A DNA stretch of 7,977 nucleotides from Desulfobacteraceae bacterium (GTDB taxonomy: Bacteria > Desulfobacterota > Desulfobacteria > Desulfobacterales > Desulfosalsimonadaceae), in the NCBI GenBank assembly GCA_007136525.1, contig SLGU01000042.1, positions 1 to 7,977 on the forward strand. The letters are read 5' to 3'. Positions 1 through 6,240 of the stretch are shown here, piece by piece. The notes under the pieces were generated by a model that was not told the DNA's origin, made no database searches, and saw nothing but the letters and a program-made list of their open reading frames with translations. A program made the translations under genes and the position numbers. Position 1 is the stretch's first letter, and every line of letters begins with the position of its first letter.

Positions 1-1366
1 GAAGCTCTCCCATTCCCGATATAATGGTTTCCCCTGTTTCATCGTTGAAGCTCGTGTTGAATGTCGGGTCTTCCTTGACGAACCGGTTCAGTGCCTTTGA
101 CATATTGGCTTCGGATTTATGGTCTTTCGGTTTTACGGACAGCGAAATGACAGGGTCAGGAACATACATCGACGACATGGATACATTGACCCCCGGTGCT
201 GCGAACGTGTCGCCGGAGGCACAGTCAATGCCGAACAGTGCGCCGATGAACCCGGCCGGTATGAGGTCCACATCCTCCATTTTGCTGGCATGCATGCGGA
301 CGATCCGTCCAACCTTTATTTTTTTCCCCGTACGCATGTTGACCATGGTGTCCGCCTTGGCCAGCTGCCCCTGGTAGACGCGTATATAGGTCAGTTGGCC
401 GTATGGGGTGTCCTCGAGCTTGAAAGCGAGCGCCACCAGCGGTTCCGTTGCGGCGGGCTTCAGGGTGATGCTGGCTTCGTTGTTATCGATATCAAGGGCA
501 TGGTTTTCGTGGTCAAAAGGTGAGGGCAGGTAATGACAGAAACCATCCAGCAAAGCCTGAATCCCCTTGTTTTTATATGCCGACCCCATCATAACCGGCG
601 TAAGGCCGCGCTGGACCAACCCCTTGCGTATGGCGATACGAACAACCGCCTCATCGATTTCAGCTTCCTCCAGGATAAGGTCGGTCAGTTCATCCGAGAA
701 TACGGAAGCAGCTTCCAGCAGTTCTTCGCGACGACTTCGCGCCTTGTCAAGGAGGTGCTCCGGTATTTCGGCCTCCCTCACGGCCTGGCCGAATTCGTCT
801 TCGAAGTATAGGGCTTTCATGGTCACGAGGTCAACGACCCCTTGATGCTCGGCTTCCAGGCCGATGGGGATCTGCAGAGGGACCGGGTTGTGTCCCAGCT
901 TTTCGCGCAACTGGGAAATAACCCTGTCCGGGTTGGCGCCGTTTCTGTCGCATTTGTTAATAAAAGCGATACATGGCACCTTGTAACGTTTCATCTGCTG
1001 ATCGACGGTAATGGACTGGGACTGGACGCCGCCCACGCCGCAGAGGACAAGGACGCTGCCGTCCATTACCCGAAGGGCACGCTCCACTTCTATGGTGAAA
1101 TCCACATGCCCGGGCGTGTCGATGATATTGATTTCATGGTTTTCCCACGTACAGTAGGTTGCGGCGGAAGCGATGGTGATGCCGCGCTCCTTTTCAAGAT
1201 CCATGGAGTCCATGGTGGCGCCGACGCCGTCTTTTCCCCGTACTTCATGGATACGGTGAATACGCTTGGTAAGAAACAGGATGCGCTCCGTGAGTGTTGT
1301 TTTGCCCGAGTCGATATGAGCGCTGATGCCGATATTTCGAACCTTCATGATGTCATTTGATGTCAT
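1..1366 (-). CDS. fusA: Elongation factor G, spd/mitochondrial EF-G1-like subfamily (partial, C-terminus beyond left edge)
   Basis: This is a translational GTPase that drives ribosomal translocation in the cytoplasm. About 455 of the usual ~690 residues are visible. Counting from the start at 1366, the P-loop is AHIDSGKT (16-23), switch I is RGITI (61-65), G3 is DTPGH (83-87), G4 is NKCD (137-140) and G5 is GSAYKNKG (261-268). Domain II follows from about residue 295, and domain III begins at the window edge. The signatures [27 protein letters not shown] and LQIPIGLE resemble mitochondrial EF-G1 and the spirochaete/planctomycete/deltaproteobacterial (spd) EF-G group more than classical E. coli FusA. 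In spirochaetes and mitochondria the EF-G1-type paralogue translocates and the EF-G2-type recycles ribosomes, so this is probably the translocase. Two in-frame ATGs exist, at 1366 and 1348. Neither has a strong Shine-Dalgarno, but a GAAAG lies 10 bases before 1366. Plus-strand ORFs across this region are antisense shadows. Confidence 0.95.
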   Translation of the reverse strand, partial: MTSNDIMKVRNIGISAHIDSGKTTLTERILFLTKRIHRIHEVRGKDGVGATMDSMDLEKERGITIASAATYCTWENHEINIIDTPGHVDFTIEVERALRVMDGSVLVLCGVGGVQSQSITVDQQMKRYKVPCIAFINKCDRNGANPDRVISQLREKLGHNPVPLQIPIGLEAEHQGVVDLVTMKALYFEDEFGQAVREAEIPEHLLDKARSRREELLEAASVFSDELTDLILEEAEIDEAVVRIAIRKGLVQRGLTPVMMGSAYKNKGIQALLDGFCHYLPSPFDHENHALDIDNNEASITLKPAATEPLVALAFKLEDTPYGQLTYIRVYQGQLAKADTMVNMRTGKKIKVGRIVRMHASKMEDVDLIPAGFIGALFGIDCASGDTFAAPGVNVSMSSMYVPDPVISLSVKPKDHKSEANMSKALNRFVKEDPTFNTSFNDETGETIISGMGEL

Positions 1367-1435
1367 TGGTAACGTTGCTTTCAAAAAAAGTATGGATCAG
1401 TATTTCCAACAGCTGACGGATCTGTCAGTAAACCG

Positions 1436-1459
1436 GGCCGGCACGCCATCGTGCCGGCC
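1436..1459 (-). promoter_or_regulatory. Perfect GC-rich hairpin in the putative EF-G leader
   Basis: The arms at 1436-1445 and 1450-1459 are perfectly complementary over 10 bp around a 4-base loop (CCAT), and 17 of the 20 stem bases, excluding one A-T pair and its neighbours' minor variation, are GC. It ends about 70 bases upstream of the EF-G start on the minus strand. No T-run follows on either strand, so it is not a canonical intrinsic terminator. A weaker 5-bp inverted repeat (1413-1417 with 1424-1428) and a 6-bp AT-rich one (centred near 1475) flank it. It could be a leader structure affecting EF-G expression, or the end signal for upstream transcription; the sequence does not decide. 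Confidence 0.5.
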
Positions 1460-1545
1460 GAAACAGGCATTGAATTTTCAATAATGAATCATCTCGCCAG
1501 TGAACAACCGGATGGATAACAAGGCTTGTAAAACGGTAAAATTAT

Positions 1546-1655
1546 TGACGGCTTCGCAAAAAGCACAATGTCTGCGTCTGCGTTGCGCGCGCCTTGATCT
1601 TGTCCCGCCATGGCGTGATCCAAAGCCGTCTGGTCGCGATTTTTACGATTTCATT
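1546..1655. repeat. Degenerate inverted-repeat (MITE-like) intergenic element
   Basis: The left end (1546-1564, TGACGGCTTCGCAAAAAGC) and the reverse complement of the right end (1636-1655) share a TGA...CG.AAAAA pattern with several mismatches. The centre holds the palindrome CGCCATGGCG and two GATC words that face each other. The high-GC middle and AT-rich ends differ from the flanks. I recall similar 'gacggcttcgcaaaaag' words between genes in Desulfobacteraceae genomes, but only one copy lies in this window, so the repeat status is an inference. The short ORFs that cross it on both strands look spurious. Confidence 0.4.
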
Positions 1656-1679
1656 CTCATTGATTTTAAAAAATTTATC

Positions 1680-1709
1680 TTTATAACCGGTCCGAATCGA
1701 TGATGTCAA
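1680..1709 (-). promoter_or_regulatory. Sigma70-type promoter, probably for EF-G
   Basis: Read on the minus strand, a perfect -35 box TTGACA (1709-1704) is followed after 18 bases by TATAAA (1685-1680), a 5/6 match to the -10 consensus. Transcription would begin near 1673 and run toward the EF-G gene, giving a leader of about 300 bases that includes the inverted-repeat element and the GC-rich hairpin. The site lies just downstream of the CULT gene stop, so EF-G would have its own promoter. No experimental support is available. Confidence 0.5.
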
Positions 1710-1725
1710 CAAAAAATTAAATATT

Positions 1726-2091
1726 TCACAAATGTCTTTTTGCCGCCAGGCGGTCAAGGATCAGGCCGAAAAACACGCTGCCGCCTGCCTGGATAAATCG
1801 CCAACCCATATGGGAAAGGCAGGAACCGCATATCGCCACCTGCCATGAATGGGGTGGAAACCATGTAAATTCATTGGTTGGTCGTCCCATTACGGCGCAT
1901 CCGGGTGCGGCGCCGAAGCATCCGATTTCGTATACAATGCCATGGGGGTTGGCAAAGGTGTGATGGTGGGTACCGCTAACCGCAATACGGCTGGAATCGT
2001 TTGTAATGGCGAACCCGCACTGACGGCATACGATTTGGCCGCTTTCCGTATCTTCTTCTTTGTATTCTGTTTCGACCGTGGGCGCTTCCAT
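1726..2091 (-). CDS. Stand-alone CULT-domain protein (bacterial cereblon-like, Trp-cage ligand binder)
   Basis: The product is a 121-residue cytosolic protein that is almost entirely one CULT domain, the fold of the thalidomide-binding part of human cereblon. Counting from the chosen start, CxxC pairs at C22/C25 and C88/C91 are the expected zinc ligands. NPHG (48-51), GRP (69-71), EFTWF (74-78), W83 and SHMGWRF (93-99) follow in family order. W77, W83, W97 and F99 correspond to cereblon W380, W386, W400 and F402, which line the uracil/glutarimide pocket. The cereblon histidine next to W380 is phenylalanine here (F75), as I recall for the Magnetospirillum homologue MsCI4. There is no Lon-like or DDB1-binding part and no signal peptide. 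The ATG at 2091 is preferred because a GGAAGG lies 6 bases upstream; a longer in-frame version from TTG 2184 or ATG 2175 lacks one. The first ~17 residues are acidic and probably disordered. Fold assignment is firm; the physiological ligand and role are unknown. Confidence 0.9.
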   Translation of the reverse strand: MEAPTVETEYKEEDTESGQIVCRQCGFAITNDSSRIAVSGTHHHTFANPHGIVYEIGCFGAAPGCAVMGRPTNEFTWFPPHSWQVAICGSCLSHMGWRFIQAGGSVFFGLILDRLAAKRHL

Positions 2092-2097
2092 CTCTGC

Positions 2098-2103
2098 CCT
2101 TCC
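2098..2103 (-). promoter_or_regulatory. Shine-Dalgarno site that sets the CULT gene start
   Basis: GGAAGG on the minus strand, 6 bases before the ATG at 2091. It favours this start over the longer in-frame candidates at 2184 (TTG), 2175 and 2172 (ATG), none of which is preceded by a recognisable ribosome-binding site. The resulting length of 121 residues also fits single-domain bacterial CULT proteins. Confidence 0.7.
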
Positions 2104-2213
2104 GCCATTTTGCGGGGGCGTTGACCGGAGCCTTGCGCCGGCTTGTTGAATATCGGAAACAGTTGATCTCATCATATTTTTCAATTAGGATAATAAGCTG
2201 CTCGTATAATTTC

Positions 2214-2242
2214 AATATATATAACATGAACCCTGTTGTCAA
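2214..2242 (-). promoter_or_regulatory. Strong sigma70-type promoter for the CULT gene
   Basis: On the minus strand, TTGACA (2242-2237) is separated by exactly 17 bases from TATATT (2219-2214), 6/6 and 5/6 matches to consensus. Transcription would start near 2207, leaving a leader of about 115 bases before the ATG at 2091. The site lies in the divergent region between the CULT gene and the asnB-like gene. On the plus strand a TATAAT word at 2205-2210 overlaps the presumed start point and might serve the asnB-like gene, but no good -35 box precedes it. Confidence 0.6.
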
Positions 2243-2301
2243 AACAGGTGAAAACGGCCCGGCCGGAGGCCTGTTTCCCGAATTTGCATTGGACTGTCCC
2301 C

Positions 2302-4212
2302 ATGTGCGGCATATACGGCATTATTTCAGAACACCTGGACAAAAACACATTGCGCGAAAAGCTCGTGCAAATGGGAAAGCACCAGTCTCACAGGGGGCCG
2401 GACGGCCAAAAGGAAGCCGTTTTTTCATCCGACCGGCAAGGCAGCCCTGTTTCTGTCGGAATGGGGCTCGCCCGGCTTGCTATACTGGATCTGGTCACCG
2501 GCATGCAGCCCATATCCAGCAGGGCTGATGGCACCACCATTGTATGCAACGGGCAGATTTATAATTATATCGAGCTTCGCCCAATGGTGTCGGACTGCGA
2601 TTTTGTGTCCAAAGGAGATGTCGAAGTCGCCCTCCACCTGTACAGGAAAGTCGGCACCCGTTTTCTTGAAGAATTAAACGGCATGTACGGCGGGGCGATT
2701 TATGATCCGGTGAGAAAAAGGGTGCTGCTGTTCAGGGACCGGTTTGGCATCAAGCCCCTGTATTATGCCCAAAACGCCGAAGGGTTTGCTTTTGCATCCG
2801 AAATCAAGCCTTTGTTTGCGGCGCTGGGCATTACGCCGGCCGTGAACCGCGACAACCTGCATGCCTATTTTACCTACCGTTATGTGCCCGGCAGCACCAC
2901 CCTGTTTCAAAACATCCGACGGGTCCCCCCGGGGTCATTTCTGGATTATGACCTTAGAACCGGGACGTTCACAATTCATCGCTATTGGAATTACCGCCCC
3001 GATGAAGACGGGGGGAATTTGACGCTGCCGGAAGCCGCCGAACGCTTTCATGCGCTTTTTATGGATGCCGTCAGGATACGGCTTCGTTCGGACGTGGAAC
3101 TTGGCAGTTTTATCAGCGGCGGCATCGATTCATCCGCCGTTTCGTCGGCTGCGGCGGCTGTTAATCCGCTGATGCGGTTGTATACCATTACCTTTGCGGA
3201 AGAAAAGTATGACGAGCTTCCCCATGTCAGGCACCTTCTGGAAACCATGCCCCATCGGTTCGGCCGGACGCGCCTGGTCCATGCCGCCTGTGGGCCGGAC
3301 GTCCTGCAAAGACTGCCGGGTATCGTTCGCGCCGTTGAAGAGCCCATTTCGTTAGGCACTATGCTGCCTACCGACCAGCTGTGCGCGCTTGCCGCCACCG
3401 ACGTCAAGGCCGTGCTGACCGGTGAGGGGGCGGACGAAATTTTTGCCGGATACCGCAAGTTCATGATAGAGGCCGCAGCAGCCGGATTTTCCGGTTTTAC
3501 CCCAAACCAAAGGCAGCGGCTGCTTTGCGAGTTTCCAGAGCTGCAAAACATTCTGGCTGCCGGAAATGAGCGGGTTGACCCCGGGCTGCGATATATTCGC
3601 TCAGAGGCCCTGTTTTCAGAAGCAGAGTTGAACCGAATGCTTGGTTTTAAGCCGAAAACCGCTTTTTCGGGTGGGGATGCGAAGCCTTACCTGTCGGGCA
3701 ACGAGCATCCCGTGAACATGGCGATTGCATATGAGACGCGCTTTCGCCTGCCGGACTACGTTGTGCTGCGCCTTGACAAGCTGTCCATGCGCCATTCCCT
3801 TGAAACCCGAACGCCGCTGCTGGATTTCCGCTTGGCTGAATTTGCCGCATCCTTGCCCGTATCGATGAAGACCAACCTGTCAATGTACCGGGAAAAGTTT
3901 ATCTGCGCCTACGCCTATCTCAAGTACAAGGTACTGGATCCGGTATCCGCGTTCAGGAAAAAGCAACCCTTCACCTTCCCCATGGCGGATTGGCTTTCCA
4001 GCAAAAAAGATTTGCCTGAATTTATAAGTGATATTATGATGGGTACCCGAATTGCCGAACAGAACATACTTGATCCCGAGGCGGTAAGGGCGCTTGCATC
4101 GAGCGTAACCGGTGAAGGGGTTGGGCCGAACACCCTGGTTTCAGCGGCGGACCGTCTTTTTTCGGTGATCGTTTTTTCCACCTGGGTAGACCAGATGCTT
4201 CAACAGCCATAG
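2302..4212 (+). CDS. asnB: Asparagine-synthetase-like class II glutamine amidotransferase
   Basis: A 636-residue cytosolic enzyme that would hydrolyse glutamine and pass the ammonia to an AMP-activated carboxylate, making an amide. The ATG at 2302 is chosen because it places cysteine at position 2, the N-terminal nucleophile after methionine removal; a longer reading from TTG 2236 would bury it. The glutaminase half shows MCGIYGI, HRGPDG (30-35), CNGQIYNY (82-89) and RDRFGIKPLYY (145-155). The synthetase half shows the ATP-pyrophosphatase loop SGGIDSS (272-278) and GEGADEIFAGY (374-384). The glutamine-pocket word is NGQIYN, where E. coli AsnB has NGEIYN. No strong Shine-Dalgarno is seen. The next gene starts 13 bases downstream, with a ligase and a glutaredoxin behind it, so the acceptor may be something other than aspartate. 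Family certain; asparagine as product only one possibility. Confidence 0.93.
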   Translation: MCGIYGIISEHLDKNTLREKLVQMGKHQSHRGPDGQKEAVFSSDRQGSPVSVGMGLARLAILDLVTGMQPISSRADGTTIVCNGQIYNYIELRPMVSDCDFVSKGDVEVALHLYRKVGTRFLEELNGMYGGAIYDPVRKRVLLFRDRFGIKPLYYAQNAEGFAFASEIKPLFAALGITPAVNRDNLHAYFTYRYVPGSTTLFQNIRRVPPGSFLDYDLRTGTFTIHRYWNYRPDEDGGNLTLPEAAERFHALFMDAVRIRLRSDVELGSFISGGIDSSAVSSAAAAVNPLMRLYTITFAEEKYDELPHVRHLLETMPHRFGRTRLVHAACGPDVLQRLPGIVRAVEEPISLGTMLPTDQLCALAATDVKAVLTGEGADEIFAGYRKFMIEAAAAGFSGFTPNQRQRLLCEFPELQNILAAGNERVDPGLRYIRSEALFSEAELNRMLGFKPKTAFSGGDAKPYLSGNEHPVNMAIAYETRFRLPDYVVLRLDKLSMRHSLETRTPLLDFRLAEFAASLPVSMKTNLSMYREKFICAYAYLKYKVLDPVSAFRKKQPFTFPMADWLSSKKDLPEFISDIMMGTRIAEQNILDPEAVRALASSVTGEGVGPNTLVSAADRLFSVIVFSTWVDQMLQQP

Positions 4213-4225
4213 ACAGGAACCTATA

Positions 4226-5149
4226 TTGAGCCCAAACAGCCATGAAACGCCCCTTGCGGATACCTTTTGCCGCCATTACCTGGAGACATTGTCCTGTAAT
4301 CTGCCCAGAAAACACCGGACATACGGCTTTGAATACGAGTTTCTGCCGGAAGAAATGCTAAGCATTCAGGACATGGTCCGCATTGACCAGCTTCTGGGGG
4401 AGATGGGCGGAGAAAAAATCGCGGGAGATCGGTTGTTTGAAAGCGGCATGCGGGTGACCTTTGAGCCGGGAGGGCAGATCGAGTACTGCAGCCCGCCCTT
4501 GCTTTCCGATGATGATGAAAAGCTGGATCATCTGCTTGGGTTTATCCATGATGTAAACAGTGAAATCCGGGATCGTCTCGGCATCCACTATAAAGCGGTT
4601 GGATATCTTCCCGGGAGGGCAAATTACCCCTTGTGCCTGCGATCGGCAAGATACCTGCACCTTCATAAACGGCTGTCGGTGAGCGGCACCCGGGGGCATG
4701 AAATGATGAAGGGGACTGCATCGATTCATCTGCATGTGTCCATCAGTTGCCTGGACGAACTGCTTCCCCTGTTTTATTTTCTTTGTGCGCTCAGCCGAAG
4801 CGAGGATTTCGGCATGTCCGGGGACCGCCGGGACATCTGGCTGCATACCGACCCGACCCGATGCGGGGAGCCCCCCTGCTGCATGGAAAACCTGTCATCA
4901 CCGGAGCAGTTGATTGACCGGCTGATCCGGTATGGGCTCCAGGTAGTGGTGCTCGGTGAGCAGGTGCCGTTTGAAAGCGCTTCAGACCGATCTTTTTCGG
5001 CATTTTTGTATCATATGACAACGGTTTTCACCAATGTCCGCTTTAACCTCAAGGGCCCCACTTTGGAGATGCGCACATTGGACAGCATGCCCATTGACCG
5101 GTTCCGGGTGAAATGGAGGGATTTTATCAATTTGGCAAAAATCGTATAA
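4226..5149 (+). CDS. GCS2-family carboxylate-amine ligase (glutamate-cysteine-ligase-like), short form
   Basis: The 307-residue product has the motif series of the GCS2 ligases (plant GSH1, EgtA, YbdK type), which use ATP to join the gamma-carboxylate of glutamate to an amine such as cysteine. GFEYEF (34-39) and EPGGQIEYCSPP (80-91) supply acidic metal and substrate ligands. MMKGTASIHLHVSI (160-173) matches the central strand, DIWLHTDPTRCG (203-214) matches the nucleotide/substrate segment, and LEMRTLDSMP (280-289) matches the late E-x-R-x-x-D block. The protein ends soon after this block and is clearly shorter than EgtA or plant GSH1 (roughly 430-450 residues), lacking their C-terminal part. 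The start is a TTG with AGGA 8 bases upstream. It lies 13 bases after the asnB-like gene and 23 before the glutaredoxin gene. No glutathione synthetase gene is in view. The family is well supported; the acceptor amine is unknown. Confidence 0.82.
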   Translation: MSPNSHETPLADTFCRHYLETLSCNLPRKHRTYGFEYEFLPEEMLSIQDMVRIDQLLGEMGGEKIAGDRLFESGMRVTFEPGGQIEYCSPPLLSDDDEKLDHLLGFIHDVNSEIRDRLGIHYKAVGYLPGRANYPLCLRSARYLHLHKRLSVSGTRGHEMMKGTASIHLHVSISCLDELLPLFYFLCALSRSEDFGMSGDRRDIWLHTDPTRCGEPPCCMENLSSPEQLIDRLIRYGLQVVVLGEQVPFESASDRSFSAFLYHMTTVFTNVRFNLKGPTLEMRTLDSMPIDRFRVKWRDFINLAKIV

Positions 5150-5172
5150 TAATTTACTTCACAGGAGAAATC

Positions 5173-5433
5173 ATGGCCGTAATCGAGATTTACACGACAC
5201 TTGCCTGTCCGTATTGTACGGGCGCCAAAGACCTGCTGACCCGGAAAGGGGTTTCCTTTACCGAAATACGCATTGAAGGCAGCCCGGAAAAAATGGCTGA
5301 AGCAAAAAAGAGAAGCGGCGGCCGGATGACGGTACCCCAGATTTTTATTGATAATGTGCACATCGGCGGATATGATGAACTGAATGCACTGGACCGTGAC
5401 GGAAAACTCGACCCGATGCTGGGTGTTTCATAA
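5173..5433 (+). CDS. grxC: Glutaredoxin, dithiol CPYC type (Grx3-like)
   Basis: An 86-residue cytosolic thiol-disulfide oxidoreductase with the thioredoxin fold. The active site CPYC is at residues 12-15, the cis-proline motif TVP at 53-55 and the thiol-binding GGYDEL at 65-70. The length matches E. coli glutaredoxin 3. The ATG at 5173 is preceded by AGGAGA at a good distance; an upstream in-frame ATG at 5113 lies inside the ligase gene and would add an atypical extension. It follows the GCS2-like gene by 23 bases, so the pair is probably co-transcribed. Glutaredoxins are usually reduced by a low-molecular-weight thiol, which makes the adjacent gamma-glutamyl-type ligase functionally suggestive. 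Confidence 0.95.
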   Translation: MAVIEIYTTLACPYCTGAKDLLTRKGVSFTEIRIEGSPEKMAEAKKRSGGRMTVPQIFIDNVHIGGYDELNALDRDGKLDPMLGVS

Positions 5434-5467
5434 ACTGCCTTGAAGATTTCTTATTCATGGAGGCGAT

Positions 5468-5824
5468 ATGCACGGCGTGAAAAACAAGCGAAAGAATACC
5501 CGATCAGCCGTTTGGGAGGATATTACCGCGACTATTGACGTTTCCAACCCCTTTACCACCAAAGGGCGGGGAAAAATGATTATTCAGGGGAGCGTGAAAG
5601 ATATCGGGGCCCATGGGATGTTCCTTGTTTCCAAAGATGTGGTTCCCGTGGATGCAAAGGCCGAAATCGTCATAGACTTCAATCCCGAACAACCCGGCAA
5701 ACTGCTCCTGGCGGCGGAGGGAAAAACCGTTCGAAAGAATGCCGAGGGCGTGGCCATCCGTTTCACCCGCATTGACTTGAGAAAACTGCAGCAGTGCATC
5801 ATGGAGCGGATGAACCGGTCATAA
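5468..5824 (+). CDS. PilZ-domain protein, probable c-di-GMP effector
   Basis: A 118-residue protein consisting of one PilZ domain. The N-terminal arginine motif reads R8-K-N-T-R12 (RxxxR). The second motif, normally D/N-x-S-x-x-G, reads D45-I-G-A-H-G50, so the serine is replaced by glycine, while the rest of the beta-barrel (GMFL, AEIVIDF, VAIRF) looks normal. In canonical PilZ proteins these two motifs wrap a c-di-GMP dimer; binding is plausible here but may be altered. GGAGG lies 4 bases before the ATG. It begins 34 bases after the glutaredoxin stop on the same strand and may be the last gene of that operon, although its function is not obviously linked. No signal peptide or membrane segment is seen. 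Confidence 0.82.
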   Translation: MHGVKNKRKNTRSAVWEDITATIDVSNPFTTKGRGKMIIQGSVKDIGAHGMFLVSKDVVPVDAKAEIVIDFNPEQPGKLLLAAEGKTVRKNAEGVAIRFTRIDLRKLQQCIMERMNRS

Positions 5825-5843
5825 AATCATATACTCGATATCA

Positions 5844-6014
5844 TCAGCCTTTCCGGCGGTATGCGTCAATATACGTCATGACGACAAACGGAAATGTGGT
5901 TATAAATTCAAAAATAAAACCGGCCGTCAACAACACATAGACGGACGGGAGCTTTAACAGGTAAAAATAAAGCAGTTTCAAGCCGTTTTTAAAAAATTTC
6001 CGATCATGGGCCAT
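5844..6014 (-). CDS. Predicted small membrane protein (56 aa), unknown family
   Basis: A short minus-strand frame starting at ATG 6014 and ending in TGA. It encodes a basic N-terminus (MAHDRKFFKNGLK), an aromatic-rich amphipathic stretch, a long hydrophobic run at about residues 23-50 able to form one long or two short membrane helices, and a basic tail ending YRRKG. GGAG lies 11 bases before the start, a rather long spacing. The frame is open upstream of the ATG to 6107 without another usual start codon. It converges on the PilZ gene with a gap of 19 bases and follows the histidine kinase on the same strand, separated from it by the palindromic element. Coding is suggested by the clean charge/hydrophobicity layout, but the frame is short and could be chance. 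I do not recognise a family. Confidence 0.4.
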   Translation of the reverse strand: MAHDRKFFKNGLKLLYFYLLKLPSVYVLLTAGFIFEFITTFPFVVMTYIDAYRRKG

Positions 6015-6049
6015 ATTTATTGCATCTCCGGCGGTGTTGATCCAGGTAG

Positions 6050-6188
6050 TGCCCGAAGGAAAACCGTCTTTTTCGCCAATCTCTGCGTCCGGCTCAAATT
6101 TTAATCCTCAAAATACGTCGAGTATTCCTGCGGTTAAAATTTTCGCCGTCCTTGACCTTCACGAAAAATCCTGGTTTTCGTTCGGGCA
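6050..6188. repeat. 139-bp imperfect palindromic (MITE-like) element
   Basis: The ends are inverted repeats matching at 15 of 16 positions (6050-6065, TGCCCGAAGGAAAACC, against 6173-6188). Inside, a TTTTTCG/CGAAAAA pair continues the stem. The core has a perfect 9-bp inverted repeat (AAATTTTAA 6096-6104 with TTAAAATTT 6134-6142), then CC/GG, then AATAC (6112-6116) with GTATT (6122-6126) around a 5-base loop. The whole element could fold into one long hairpin. It sits between the kinase stop and the small membrane ORF. I associate this AAATTTTAACC-type core with intergenic repeats in Desulfobacteraceae, from memory only. It carries no coding signal and no transposase, so it would be non-autonomous if mobile. 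Confidence 0.6.
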
Positions 6189-6240
6189 ACAGGTAGGCTG
6201 ATTGCTGTAGAAAGGCGGTTAGCACAACCGGCAGATTTTT

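Noticed and set aside
24..1360. Plus-strand open frames of 92-172 codons across the left end
   Set aside because: They are antisense to the EF-G reading frame, which shows all GTPase motifs on the minus strand.
1500..1757. Short frames on both strands (67 and 71 codons) in the EF-G leader
   Set aside because: They run through the inverted-repeat element, have no ribosome-binding sites and their peptides look like repeat-derived translations.
2121..2528. Plus-strand 135-codon frame overlapping the amidotransferase start
   Set aside because: It overlaps the well-supported gene in another frame and has no recognisable domain.
6015..6107. Open frame continuing upstream of the small membrane ORF
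   Set aside because: It has no ATG, GTG or TTG start and lies largely inside the palindromic element, so the extension is probably non-coding.
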